Virus record (IMG/VR): IMGVR_UViG_3300046683_000439
Span: 1 to 34,012 of that record
Origin: a virus
DNA: 34,012 bases
Reading direction: 5' to 3' (one strand)
Position numbers and translations under genes: made by a program. The notes beneath the pieces are model-generated. The model was not told where the DNA came from. It did no database searches and saw only the letters and a program-made list of their open reading frames with translations. Below, one piece after another: positions 7,075-13,295 of this stretch; positions within the stretch are counted from its first letter, which is position 1, and every line of letters begins with the position of its first letter.

Positions 7075-7783
7075 CGGGTACGTCGATGATGCCACTTGCC
7101 GATCCAAGATCGGGACTTGGTTTGGAGTTTTGATTGGTGGGCTCCTCTGGAGAAATGGTGCGGACAGCGACCTTGCCTTCTTGGGTTGCCGCCTCCTTGA
7201 GCCGGGCGAGGACCGCTGGCCCGATGAAGTTAACATCGATAGTTTGCTTGGTCCCATGGCCGAGCCGGTCCAGGCCAGAGTTGACCGCCCGTTGGAGTTC
7301 GTCGGTGGAGATGAGGTCAGGGTTGTCAACAAGGCGCTCGTGGAGGACCGTCAGGGCATCGAGGGTCGCGGAGGTGAGGCGGGAGGTGAGGTCCGCCCCG
7401 ATCTCATCCCGCCTCCCCCGATAGAAGGAGACAAGGTCAGCAAAAGAAGGATCCCTTTGGAGGATGCTAATCCTCGACTGCGAGAACCCAACAATCGCCG
7501 AGATCTCCACCGCCCGGATCCCCTGTGCGAGGAGGCGAGCAATTTGATGATGGATCTCCCGTACTCTTGCCAGTGGGATCGGCTTGACGCCCAGGTTCCG
7601 CTGATCGGCACGAGTTTCCTCCCCTTGTTGGAGGTCCCTCACCACAGACCAGTAGAGAGGGACGTCGGCCAGCTCTGGCTCGGGGCCTGTGCGAAGGCCA
7701 AGAGAATTCTCCCATAGCCCCGCTTGGGGCCCCCTAGCATCAGACACTCGTTGGTTGAGGAGGTCTTCCGCTCTTTGGTCCAT
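6956..7783 (-). CDS. small-terminase-like HTH protein
   Basis: This 275-aa protein is the first gene of the minus-strand late block. Residues 76-112 read EIHHQIARLLAQGIRAVEI then IVGFSQSRISILQRDPSF, a helix-turn-helix of the type found in phage small terminases and related DNA-binding proteins. Beyond it are a helical segment (LTSRLTSATLDALTVLHERL) and a polar tail. The role proposed is recognition of phage DNA for packaging by TerL, inferred from the HTH, the neighbouring nuclease and terL in the same operon. The ATG is only 7 bases downstream of a consensus-like -10 box, so the mRNA may be leaderless. The frame runs upstream to 8125, but that stretch overlaps the promoter and has noncoding composition. 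Confidence 0.72.
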   Translation of the reverse strand: MDQRAEDLLNQRVSDARGPQAGLWENSLGLRTGPEPELADVPLYWSVVRDLQQGEETRADQRNLGVKPIPLARVREIHHQIARLLAQGIRAVEISAIVGFSQSRISILQRDPSFADLVSFYRGRRDEIGADLTSRLTSATLDALTVLHERLVDNPDLISTDELQRAVNSGLDRLGHGTKQTIDVNFIGPAVLARLKEAATQEGKVAVRTISPEEPTNQNSKPSPDLGSASGIIDVPDEDIVPRASPADSVRDAYESSTKPSDPPSQGRPAGGTPI

Positions 7784-7790
7784 GGCCTGA

Positions 7791-7819
7791 ATAGTACGCC
7801 GCCCTGGGGGGAAAGTCAA
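7791..7819 (-). promoter_or_regulatory. sigma-70-type late promoter
   Basis: On the minus strand, TTGACT (7819-7814) is followed after exactly 17 bases by TACTAT (7796-7791), five of six consensus bases in each box. Transcription would begin about 7 bases downstream, at or next to the small-terminase ATG (7783). This would start the whole leftward late operon with host RNA polymerase, in line with the absence of a phage RNA polymerase gene in the window. Confidence 0.7.
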
Positions 7820-8152
7820 GGGAGTTCTTAGGCTGCTCCTTGGGGGTGACGGTATGGGGGGAACCAGGTTAGTGGAAGTCCAGGGAAAGCGGTGAAATTT
7901 TCTGAAGAAGATAGTGCTTGGAGCGGCCCGCCCCAAGGGGGGTGGCGGGAGGGGCTCGATGCGAGTGCGAGTCATTCGCAGGGGACAGGAGGCGCATTGA
8001 ATAGCAGGGGGCGCAATAATATTCCAAAGAAAATTAGCAGGGTACCCTTGAAAGCATGGGGACTCGATACCATCTCCACGGTGTCGGTCGGGTTTCGGCC
8101 CGCCGGTGGCCAACGCGGTCTCCACCCCCGCTAGTTGTTACTCATTGTCAAC

Positions 8153-8195
8153 GAGTCCAAAGGGCGCAGGCATCCCGCTTGCGCGCGGCGGACTC
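8153..8195 (+). promoter_or_regulatory. structured 5' leader of the first early gene
   Basis: GAGTCC (8153-8158) can pair with GGACTC (8190-8195), enclosing an inner hairpin in which GCGCA (8164-8168) pairs with TGCGC (8180-8184). A 14-base stretch, GGCATCCCGCTTGC (8169-8182), recurs exactly at 12283-12296 in another gene leader. AGGAAG follows and ATG is at 8218. It could be an RNA-level control element; no known riboswitch was recognised. Confidence 0.5.
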
Positions 8196-8217
8196 CTAGC
8201 AGGAAGTCAAACCTACC

Positions 8218-8799
8218 ATGGATAAGACTCATACACTTGAGGCGACCCTTTCCTTTACCATCCGCGCTTTCCCGGGGCGGGTCTTCAATTTGGAGACCGA
8301 CAAGATGTCGAACTACGCTGTGGAACGCGGCCTCGTTGTAGCGGCCCGGCAAATCGTGGGCGACGCTATCGGCGGGAAAAAGAGCCCGGAAAAGAAATTG
8401 GCAATCGCTTATCGGAAGATTGCTCGGCTTCAAACCGGCACTCTTGGCGAAGGAACATTCGGGGCGAAGATCACAAGACTCGAAAAAGCTCTACGGACCA
8501 TCCTGATAACGAAGCTCGAAAACGAAGGTATGAAGACCGCGAAAGCGACTAAACTAGTCGCACAGCAACCCGTCGAAATGGTCTATCGGGGCTTTTACGA
8601 AAAAGATGGCCTCTCTCTCGAAGAGGCCAACAAGAAATGGAACGCAGTTGTCGAACGCGGCAGGATGATGGTCAAAATCGCGAGTGATGATGGCAATATT
8701 GACCCGGACGAAGAAGTGGACGATGACGCCAATGACGAGTCGGAAGATGCCGATGAGTCGGAGGAGGCGCCAGAGTCCAATACCGAAAGCGCCGCGTAA
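8218..8799 (+). CDS. first early gene: 193-aa protein with acidic tail
   Basis: This protein of unknown function begins MDKTHTLEATLSFTIRAFPG. Residues 1-60 look like mixed strand/helix with VFNLETDKMSNYAVERGL. Residues 70-130 are helical and basic (KSPEKKLAIAYRKIARLQ, KITRLEKALRTILI). The last 35 residues are almost entirely Asp, Glu and Ser. An acidic tail on a basic body is seen in ssDNA-binding proteins and in DNA mimics; neither is established here. It is the promoter-proximal rightward gene, with a structured leader before it and a hairpin terminator directly after it, so it is probably made in large amounts early. Confidence 0.8.
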   Translation: MDKTHTLEATLSFTIRAFPGRVFNLETDKMSNYAVERGLVVAARQIVGDAIGGKKSPEKKLAIAYRKIARLQTGTLGEGTFGAKITRLEKALRTILITKLENEGMKTAKATKLVAQQPVEMVYRGFYEKDGLSLEEANKKWNAVVERGRMMVKIASDDGNIDPDEEVDDDANDESEDADESEEAPESNTESAA

Positions 8800-8811
8800 T
8801 TCCCAACAATC

Positions 8812-8841
8812 CCCGGGGGCATAATGCCCCCGGGCTCTTTT
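8812..8841 (+). terminator. Rho-independent terminator after the first early gene
   Basis: A 9-bp stem, CCCGGGGGC / GCCCCCGGG, surrounds loop ATAAT and is followed by CTCTTTT. It lies 13 bases after the 193-aa gene stop and only 15 bases before the next ATG. It may act as a partial terminator that lowers expression of the next gene. Confidence 0.75.
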
Positions 8842-8855
8842 AGGAGTCTATCCCA

Positions 8856-9071
8856 ATGAAGTTCCACAATGGCGAGCCGGTCCTGGATCATTCCGCAATT
8901 CTTTCCTATGTCCGGGCACTTCAAGCCGTCAATCGGGCACAACGGAATGTCGAGTCTATCGAACGTACGTTCCCCAAAATTCGCCAGTACGCGAAGGAGA
9001 CGATCGAGTCTGATATCGGCAGATTACTTCAGAAATGCGACGAACTTCGAGCAATGGCCGAGTTGCTCTAA
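8856..9071 (+). CDS. small helical early protein
   Basis: This 71-aa protein of unknown function starts MKFHNGEPVLDHSAILSYV. TAGGAG lies upstream of ATG 8856. It appears entirely helical and amphipathic after residue 12 (VRALQAVNRAQRNVESIE, IGRLLQKCDELRAMAELL), consistent with a coiled coil or small helical bundle. It is bracketed by two strong hairpin terminators, so with the preceding gene it forms a short separate transcription unit. A second helical protein of equal length lies at 9983-10198; I see no clear sequence identity. Confidence 0.7.
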   Translation: MKFHNGEPVLDHSAILSYVRALQAVNRAQRNVESIERTFPKIRQYAKETIESDIGRLLQKCDELRAMAELL

Positions 9072-9076
9072 CGATC

Positions 9077-9108
9077 AGCCCCGGGCAGCAATGCCCGGGG
9101 CTTTTCTT
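9077..9108 (+). terminator. Rho-independent terminator ending the first early unit
   Basis: An 11-bp perfect stem, AGCCCCGGGCA / TGCCCGGGGCT, has loop GCAA (a GNRA tetraloop) and is followed by TTTTCTTT. It is the strongest terminator in the window and begins 6 bases after the 71-aa gene stop. Confidence 0.88.
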
Positions 9109-9205
9109 TGCCTCCCAGTATCCCAATTCGTGGGAGAGGAGCGCCCGTAGGAGGGGCAAGGGAGGGAAGGAGTATTAAAGTTCGTGAGGGTGCAGCGCCC
9201 ATTGG

Positions 9206-9244
9206 CTGGTATGGCCGATGATCCTGGTAGATGAGCCATACCTT
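9206..9244 (+). repeat. 39-bp dyad element, copy 2
   Basis: The left arm is CTGGTATGGC and the right arm GCCATACCTT (last two bases off), with a 19-bp spacer, CGATGATCCTGGTAGATGA. It is the most divergent of the four copies in both right arm and spacer, and it lies in the long 9.1-9.5 kb gap about 100 bp after the terminator. Confidence 0.7.
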
Positions 9245-9415
9245 AAGGTTAGTGTCAGTCAGTCAGTCATACTACCCGGCACCTTAAGCGGGACCGTACT
9301 CTATCCTTTATTCAGTTTTTTTTTTTTTTACTGAAAGGGCTCTCTTAGCCTGGTCCCCCTAACCTCCAGTCCCCTCATAATGCCGGGTGCCCCTACTGAC
9401 TCACCCCCTTTCCTA

Positions 9416-9444
9416 TTGACAACTCCATCAATCCGTGATACAAT
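9416..9444 (+). promoter_or_regulatory. sigma-70-type early promoter
   Basis: TTGACA (9416-9421, perfect) and TACAAT (9439-9444, five of six) are separated by 17 bases. The next gene starts at 9474, after AGGAGG, giving a leader of about 20 bases. This is the best promoter match in the window and would drive the rightward cluster from 9474. Confidence 0.85.
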
Positions 9445-9473
9445 CTTATGATGGTAACAACAGGAGGCATTCG

Positions 9474-9986
9474 ATGATCCTCATCAATGGGCACCAAGCA
9501 CTAGGGGAAGGCCCTGGCATAACATTCGACTGGGCTCACCTAGTCAGGCTCAATCCGCCAAAGGCTGGGAGAGCAGGGAAGCTGGCCAAGATGCCGGACC
9601 TCCTCAAGAGAGTGGTCTCGAAAGTGGATGGGCCAGTGAGGGCCTGTTTGGTCCCTGACCAAATCTATATCGACCTCCATTGGAATTGGACTGGCTGGAT
9701 ACGAAGAGGCTCTCCTATCGTGGGCTTCTCTGGCCACGAGCACCATGTCGCCTTGGCGATCTGGTCTCTCTGGCAGAACTGGCCGATCGTTGGGAAGGGC
9801 CCTTGTAAGAGGCTCTGCAAATGGGAAGGCTGCTGCAACCCACATCACTTCGTCTTCCCAATGGAGCCGACGCCAGCTCCAATGACCTTCTCCCTAACTG
9901 GTGACCCTGGGGAAGAAGCTGCAGCGGAACTAATGAGAAGACACAAAGAGATGGAGAGGCTGATAGCGGAAGGACCCTCAGAATGA
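9474..9986 (+). CDS. 170-aa early protein with Cys/His cluster (HNH- or zinc-finger-like)
   Basis: ATG 9474 follows AGGAGG. An upstream in-frame start would lie inside the -10 box and is excluded. Residues 55-75 look like strands (RACLVPDQIYIDLHW) and 82-100 hold a GHEHHVALAIW helix. Residues 111-125 read CKRLCKWEGCCNPHHF, giving Cys111, Cys115, Cys120, Cys121, His124 and His125. The C-x-N-P-x-H-F pattern resembles the zinc-binding knuckle of HNH-type phage proteins, but a full HNH catalytic set is not evident. First gene of its transcript, so an early regulatory or host-takeover role is possible. Confidence 0.75.
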   Translation: MILINGHQALGEGPGITFDWAHLVRLNPPKAGRAGKLAKMPDLLKRVVSKVDGPVRACLVPDQIYIDLHWNWTGWIRRGSPIVGFSGHEHHVALAIWSLWQNWPIVGKGPCKRLCKWEGCCNPHHFVFPMEPTPAPMTFSLTGDPGEEAAAELMRRHKEMERLIAEGPSE

Positions 9987-10198
9987 AAGACAGGATGGCA
10001 CTCGTCGAGGCGCTGCTATTGCTACACAAAGCTGAAGAGAACATTAGCGCTGCACATAGGGTTATGATCGAGGGGGAAGTGGATACAGCTGTTAGATACT
10101 TCCTGCTGGATGGAGTATCAGACTCTATCCTCGATATAGGCTCAGAAATAGAGCTGGCGTTGGGAATACAGAGGTTGGAAGAAATATCAACAGTTTGA
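9983..10198 (+). CDS. small helical early protein
   Basis: This 71-aa protein of unknown function starts MKDRMALVEALLLLHKAEENI. Its ATG overlaps the upstream stop (ATGA), indicating coupled translation. It is mostly helical, with heptad-like Leu/Ile spacing (ALVEALLLLHKAEEN, SEIELALGIQRLEEI). No Cys and no membrane segment. The following 89-base gap has two short palindromes (CTTGTCCCAACAAG near 10218 and GTCTTAAAGAC near 10246). Confidence 0.65.
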   Translation: MKDRMALVEALLLLHKAEENISAAHRVMIEGEVDTAVRYFLLDGVSDSILDIGSEIELALGIQRLEEISTV

Positions 10199-10287
10199 AA
10201 TAAGTTTGCACCAGGGATCTTGTCCCAACAAGCAGCGCAACCCATGTCTTAAAGACTAACTATTTACACCAGAAAGGAAGCCCTCTA

Positions 10288-10578
10288 ATGAAGAAAGGAC
10301 TAACCTCCGCCAGAGAGTGTGCCCCCAAAAGGTGCACTTGCGGAGCCAAGCTAGGCAGGCCCTCCTACGGCTATCCCTGGCTCAACGCCAAGGAGACTAC
10401 CTATTTCGGGTATGAGTGGTGCGCTTTTGATGCCCCCATCAAAGAGAAGGTCTGGCATATCAAATGCACCTGTGGCCTCCGCCATATCTGGTCCTTCCAC
10501 CAGTCCTCGAACGGCTGCTGGAAGGTGCGGAGCGACCTCCCCCTCTTCGACAGCCATCAAATCCTCGTTGTAGCATAA
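10288..10578 (+). CDS. 96-aa zinc-ribbon-like early protein
   Basis: This starts MKKGLTSARECAPKRCTCGAKLG after GAAAGGAAG. Cys residues are spaced as RCTCG near residue 17 and KCTCG near residue 60, each followed by a hydrophobic or basic strand (KLGRPSYG, LRHIWSFHQSS). This is a typical two-knuckle zinc ribbon. The 40 residues between are aromatic and charged. It probably binds nucleic acid or protein through a structural zinc; no named family was recognised. Confidence 0.72.
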   Translation: MKKGLTSARECAPKRCTCGAKLGRPSYGYPWLNAKETTYFGYEWCAFDAPIKEKVWHIKCTCGLRHIWSFHQSSNGCWKVRSDLPLFDSHQILVVA

Positions 10579-10591
10579 GGAGACAACGCCA

Positions 10592-10834
10592 ATGGAACTC
10601 ACCCAACGCGAAATAATCCTCATCTGTGCCGATGCAATCCTGCACACCGTCGAAGAAGCGGGAGAGCAAGGTGCACCTTCCGGGGTGTTATACGCAGCGA
10701 CCATGACGATGGGCCTAAACTACCATCAATACCAGGCCCTGATCGATCTCTTCCTCAAGAAGGGCATCATGAGGATCGCCAACCACGTCCTCTTCTACAC
10801 CGGTCCTGCCCTCCCAAAAGGAGGGTCCTGCTAA
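10592..10834 (+). CDS. small winged-helix-like early protein
   Basis: This is an 80-aa protein starting MELTQREIILICADAILHTV, with AAGGAG upstream. The pattern is helix (residues 3-22), turn, short helix (APSGVLYAATMTMG), helix (LNYHQYQALIDLFLKKG), then strands (IMRIANHVLFYTG). This is the order of a winged helix-turn-helix, with the LIDLFLKKGIMRI unit as recognition helix plus wing. A DNA-binding regulator of phage or host genes is plausible. Its stop overlaps the next start (TAATG), and AGGAGGG for the next gene lies within its end. Confidence 0.65.
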   Translation: MELTQREIILICADAILHTVEEAGEQGAPSGVLYAATMTMGLNYHQYQALIDLFLKKGIMRIANHVLFYTGPALPKGGSC

Positions 10835-11415
10835 TGGAAGTCCGGACAGTTCTCGCCACTTACCTCTCGGAAGCGCTGGGGGAGGAAAGGAATCCTCTCC
10901 CGATGGTCAAGGCGAAAAAGGACCTCCCGCCTCCGGTCCTCGCGATCCTCCTCTCCGAATACCGAGCGGCCGCCAATTTAGAAGGCCGGTTCGATTACGC
11001 CACCCCACAAGAATTTCTAACTCCCGCGGAGATAGAGGACCTAATCGCGAGGCTCAAGCGTCCCAAGGCTCCATTCAAAGACGCCAGGACCCAGGTGACA
11101 TTCTATCCTGAGACAGGAACCGCAAGGGTGTCTTTCATGAGCCAGGGCTATTCAATAGGCGACACCATCGTCAAGAGCGGGGAAGAACTCTGGAAGCTGC
11201 TCCGCCGTGCGGCGAGTGATGGGATTGACTTCCAGGCCCCCAAGCCTGCCCCATACTTCACGGAGAGTGCGGATGACTGGCTCAAAACCCACAGGCCTAC
11301 CAAACTAGCCCAGAAGAAAATCTTCCAGCAGGGCTCCATCACAATCACCCCCACCAAGAAGAAGAAGCCCTCCATGGCCCTCCAGGAGATCCTGGCGCTT
11401 GATTTGAAGCTCTAA
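10834..11415 (+). CDS. 193-aa early protein ending in an ILxLDLxL tail
   Basis: Function unknown. Residues 1-85 are helical (VLATYLSEALGEE, AILLSEYRAAANLEG, LTPAEIEDLIARLKR). Residues 88-125 form strands (TQVTFYPETGTARVSFMSQG) and a helix (GEELWKLLRRAASDG). A Lys-rich linker follows (TPTKKKKPS), then the C-terminal MALQEILALDLKL. A very similar tail (ALATILSLDLDL) closes the unrelated-looking protein at 15890-16183, suggesting a shared docking peptide. Start at 10834 overlaps the upstream stop and has AGGAGG. Confidence 0.72.
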   Translation: MEVRTVLATYLSEALGEERNPLPMVKAKKDLPPPVLAILLSEYRAAANLEGRFDYATPQEFLTPAEIEDLIARLKRPKAPFKDARTQVTFYPETGTARVSFMSQGYSIGDTIVKSGEELWKLLRRAASDGIDFQAPKPAPYFTESADDWLKTHRPTKLAQKKIFQQGSITITPTKKKKPSMALQEILALDLKL

Positions 11416-11423
11416 CAACAACC

Positions 11424-11461
11424 GGGGCTGACAGCGTAGCGTTCTATGGGCCGTCAGCCCC
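11424..11461 (+). other. intergenic hairpin
   Basis: GGGGCTGAC (11424-11432) pairs with GTCAGCCCC (11453-11461) over a 20-base loop that contains the dispersed motif AGCGTAGCGT (11433-11442). There is no T-run, so it may protect or process the transcript rather than terminate it. Confidence 0.6.
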
Positions 11462-11489
11462 AGTGACCCCCAAGAAGGAAGCTACCCTC

Positions 11490-11666
11490 ATGAGACCACT
11501 TGCCGCTATCTACGCCCTCGCAGCCCTCCTAGTGGTTGCCGCCGGCATCAACAGCATCGTTACCCCGAAACTGACTTTCGAGGAGTGCATCGGATTGGAG
11601 AGTGCCCGGGCTGGAAAAGGCCTAGGCTTCCACAAAGAGCACTGTTATTATACGATCCAACCCTGA
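11490..11666 (+). CDS. small single-pass membrane or secreted protein
   Basis: This is a 58-aa product from ATG 11490 (MRPLAAIYALAALLVVAAG), with AAGAAGGAAG upstream. The first 20 residues form an uncleaved signal anchor or signal peptide. The remaining 35 residues carry two Cys (EECIGLES and KEHCYYTIQ), which could form a disulfide outside the cytoplasm. A membrane role such as superinfection exclusion is possible but not shown. Confidence 0.6.
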   Translation: MRPLAAIYALAALLVVAAGINSIVTPKLTFEECIGLESARAGKGLGFHKEHCYYTIQP

Positions 11667-11686
11667 CCAACGAAGGAGCCACCCCC

Positions 11687-11926
11687 ATGAACTACTCCCT
11701 AATAATAACAGGGAAATCTTCCCATCCCACCCTCCACCATGTCTTCGAGTCCACTTCCAACACGATGGCCCTCGAATACGCGGTTCGGCAGAGCAAACTG
11801 ATCGCCAGCCCCAAGTATTGGGAGTTCGTCCTCTTCCGGACGGAGGGGGAAGATCAGGAGGTCCTCCGCGCTTGGGACGTGCACCTCCACGAGGTGGTCA
11901 AGCTGACGCCTGCGAAGAAGGACTAA
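11687..11926 (+). CDS. small early protein, unknown
   Basis: This 79-aa protein starts MNYSLIITGKSSHPTLHHVF. Start 11687 was chosen for GAAGGAGCC upstream. Strand and helix alternate (NYSLIITG, MALEYAVRQSKLI, YWEFVLFRTEG, EVLRAWDVHLHEVVKL), giving a compact alpha/beta fold of no recognised family. It sits in a tightly spaced run of similar small genes, with 5 bases to the next ATG. Confidence 0.65.
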   Translation: MNYSLIITGKSSHPTLHHVFESTSNTMALEYAVRQSKLIASPKYWEFVLFRTEGEDQEVLRAWDVHLHEVVKLTPAKKD

Positions 11927-11931
11927 CCCCA

Positions 11932-12228
11932 ATGGCATCTCCCAAACTACGCAGAGTGAAGTGCCTGTCCAGTATCGTCCGCCTCATCGAGATGGAGCAG
12001 ATGGAACACAGGGACTACTTCGAGTTCCTTCCGGAGGAATTGATCTCGATCAAGAGAGAGGTCCGGAACTACAATCGCTGGTGCGCTCAATGGGGCATCC
12101 AGCGGGAAGGGAGGGTCATCACCAGGGGTCTCCACTTGGTGGTAGTCCTCCAGAAGGAGAGGCCTCTCCCTATCGAGGCCACTATCAAAAATGCCCTCCA
12201 AAAAGAATCTCCCGAGGGAGACGAATAG
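11932..12228 (+). CDS. 98-aa early protein, unknown
   Basis: Starts MASPKLRRVKCLSSIVRLIE. Start 11932 is preceded by AAGGACTAACCCCA, with the SD-like AAGGA inside the previous gene's end. Helices predominate (IVRLIEMEQMEHRDYFEFL, ISIKREVRNYNRWCAQWG), followed by strands (VITRGLHLVVVLQKE) and a helix (IEATIKNALQKE). Not recognised. A hairpin of the type AGGGG...CCCCT overlaps its stop. Confidence 0.65.
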   Translation: MASPKLRRVKCLSSIVRLIEMEQMEHRDYFEFLPEELISIKREVRNYNRWCAQWGIQREGRVITRGLHLVVVLQKERPLPIEATIKNALQKESPEGDE

Positions 12229-12243
12229 GGGGTCGAGGCCCCT
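12227..12243 (+). other. short GC hairpin at the end of the 98-aa gene
   Basis: AGGGG (12227-12231) pairs with CCCCT (12239-12243) around GTCGAGG. Its core resembles the larger hairpin at 17247-17268 (GGGGTCGAG). It is weak as a terminator because only two T follow. Confidence 0.45.
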
Positions 12244-12271
12244 TGACAATTTCCCCGACTCGTGCCATGCT
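12243..12271 (+). promoter_or_regulatory. possible promoter with consensus -35 and weak -10
   Basis: TTGACA (12243-12248, perfect) is followed after 17 bases by CATGCT (12266-12271), only three of six consensus bases. The sequence after the -35 starts like the promoters at 9416 and 19907 (TTGACAA). If active it would feed the 145-aa gene at 12318. Confidence 0.4.
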
Positions 12272-12317
12272 CGTTTTGGGCCGGCATCCCGCTTGCCCTC
12301 TTAAAAGGAAGCCAGCT

Positions 12318-12755
12318 ATGACAACCACCATCCAGCTCGACGACACCACAGAGGTCCGTATCCAGCGGAAAGTCTACGATCGTTGGAACTCTCTCGCCAT
12401 CGCAGTCACCTCCCAAGATGGCAGCCGCATCTACTTCAACCTGACCGGCGCAGGGTACACCCTGGATCACAAGCCTATCCCCGTCACTTGGGAGGCTCCC
12501 GAGCATGAGAGGCTCGCCGGAACGGCAGCCCACCGCCTGCCGCGGGAACTCTTCAACATCACGCACCTCAACCAACCGGAACCAAAGGCCCTGACGGAGA
12601 TCAGGGAACTCCTCATGTCCTACGATGAGGAGAAGGAGACCCCCAACGAGATGCTCCATGCGATCCACGAGATCATCTTCGGGAAGGAAGTTGACAGCGT
12701 AGCGTCCTCCTTGCCCGAGCCGGTCTCGGTGGAAGACGACGAGATCAAGTTCTAA
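12318..12755 (+). CDS. 145-aa early protein, unknown
   Basis: Starts MTTTIQLDDTTEVRIQRKVY after AAAAGGAAG. The N-terminal 65 residues look like a beta-rich fold (IQLDDTTEVRIQRKV, SLAIAVTSQDGSRIYFNL). The rest is helical and acidic (LTEIRELLMSYDEEKE, EMLHAIHEIIFGKEVD), with an acidic end (SVEDDEIKF). No family was recognised. Its leader contains the 14-base repeat shared with the first early gene (12283-12296), suggesting common RNA-level control. The dispersed motif AGCGTAGCGT lies in its coding region at 12696. Confidence 0.7.
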   Translation: MTTTIQLDDTTEVRIQRKVYDRWNSLAIAVTSQDGSRIYFNLTGAGYTLDHKPIPVTWEAPEHERLAGTAAHRLPRELFNITHLNQPEPKALTEIRELLMSYDEEKETPNEMLHAIHEIIFGKEVDSVASSLPEPVSVEDDEIKF

Positions 12756-12768
12756 CCCCGCCCCTCCC

Positions 12769-12852
12769 ATGGAGAAGAGAGACCTCTTCCCGATCCTCTT
12801 GGTGGTGGCGATCTTCGCCATCGTCGCCTATTTACAATGGACGGCGCTCTAG
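12769..12852 (+). CDS. possible 27-aa membrane peptide
   Basis: This short frame reads MEKRDLFPILLVVAIFAIVA and seven more residues: a charged start followed by one hydrophobic segment. It sits 13 bases after the upstream stop and 18 bases before the HIRAN gene. There is no good ribosome-binding site (CCCCTCCC upstream), which lowers confidence. Single-segment micropeptides are common in phage early regions. Confidence 0.4.
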   Translation: MEKRDLFPILLVVAIFAIVAYLQWTAL

Positions 12853-12870
12853 CGTCGGAAAGGAAAGACC

Positions 12871-13149
12871 ATGATCACCCTCAAGATTGCCGGCACCAAG
12901 TACTACCCGGTAGAGCAGCCCCCGGTAGGGACGGTCCTCGCCTTGGAGGCAGACCCGGAAAATCGCTTCGACTCCAACGCGATCAAGGTCCTCGACGACG
13001 AAGGGGACCAGCTGGGCCACGTCCCGGCACCAGCGGCAGCGGTGATGACCCTCTACGCGGGAAGGGTAGGCTACCCAGTCGGGAAGCTCTTCATCGCCAA
13101 GATGGAGGAGGGAGAGAGTTTCACCCTCGATATGGTGGACGAGCTATGA
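12871..13149 (+). CDS. HIRAN-domain protein
   Basis: The 92-aa product is essentially one HIRAN domain: TKYYPVEQPPVGTVLALEAD, then NRFDSNAIKVLDDEGDQLGH, then VPAPAAAVMTLYAG. The NxxDxNAI(K/R)V core and the following G-x-VP are the hallmarks. HIRAN domains bind 3' ssDNA ends or damaged DNA and are often joined to SNF2-type helicases. Here it stands alone, one gene upstream of a UvrD-like helicase, so the two may act together at stalled or broken replication forks. AAAGGAAAG precedes the start, and its stop overlaps the next ATG. Confidence 0.8.
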   Translation: MITLKIAGTKYYPVEQPPVGTVLALEADPENRFDSNAIKVLDDEGDQLGHVPAPAAAVMTLYAGRVGYPVGKLFIAKMEEGESFTLDMVDEL

Positions 13150-13283
13150 CAATCTCCCCAGCAGAGTGGCGGAAGGGAAGAAGGCTGGGCTATTGCATGG
13201 TCTGGGATACACACCGGTATCTCCGAGTAGGGAAGACCTGGTATCCGGTGAAGGTCCTCTTCAACGTTAGCAGAGACTACTAG
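13146..13283 (+). CDS. 45-aa early protein, unknown
   Basis: Starts MTISPAEWRKGRRLGYCMVW and ends VLFNVSRDY. The ATG overlaps the HIRAN stop (ATGA), indicating coupling. Aromatic and basic residues dominate, with strand-like segments (YLRVGKTWYPVKVLFNV). It could be a small beta protein or partner of the HIRAN protein; no function is recognised. Confidence 0.55.
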   Translation: MTISPAEWRKGRRLGYCMVWDTHRYLRVGKTWYPVKVLFNVSRDY

Positions 13284-13295
13284 ATTTTTGCGGTG

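Larger units (their letters stand above)
7784..8217. other. divergent control region between late and early blocks
   Basis: This is a 434-bp gap between divergent genes. It holds the leftward promoter at its left end and a structured rightward leader at its right end (8153-8195). Between them I see a short AT-rich patch (AATAATATTCC at 8007-8017), a GGGTACCC palindrome near 8038 and a short CGGG/CCCG hairpin near 8089. I found no convincing rightward sigma-70 promoter, so an early promoter of another type may be present. Confidence 0.5.
9109..9473. other. complex intergenic region, candidate replication origin or control locus
   Basis: This gap of about 365 bp has no gene. In order it holds dyad copy 2 (9206-9244), a palindromic ACCTTAAGGT at 9239-9249, four tandem GTCA units (9254-9269), a second CCTTAAG near 9282, a run of 14 T at 9316-9329 flanked by TTCAGT and ACTGAA, a pair of distant complementary 7-mers (CCCGGCA near 9276 and TGCCGGG near 9381), and a strong promoter (9416-9444). 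It is the most repeat-dense noncoding stretch of the window. Confidence 0.5.

Noticed and set aside
7784-8125. N-terminal extension of the small-terminase frame up to 8125
   Set aside because: It would span the late promoter and has low-complexity, noncoding-like composition; the start at 7783 is preferred.
9474-9986. Full HNH endonuclease call for the Cys/His-cluster protein
   Set aside because: Only the zinc-knuckle part (C-x3-C-x4-CC-x2-HH) is present; the catalytic His-Asn-His order cannot be shown.
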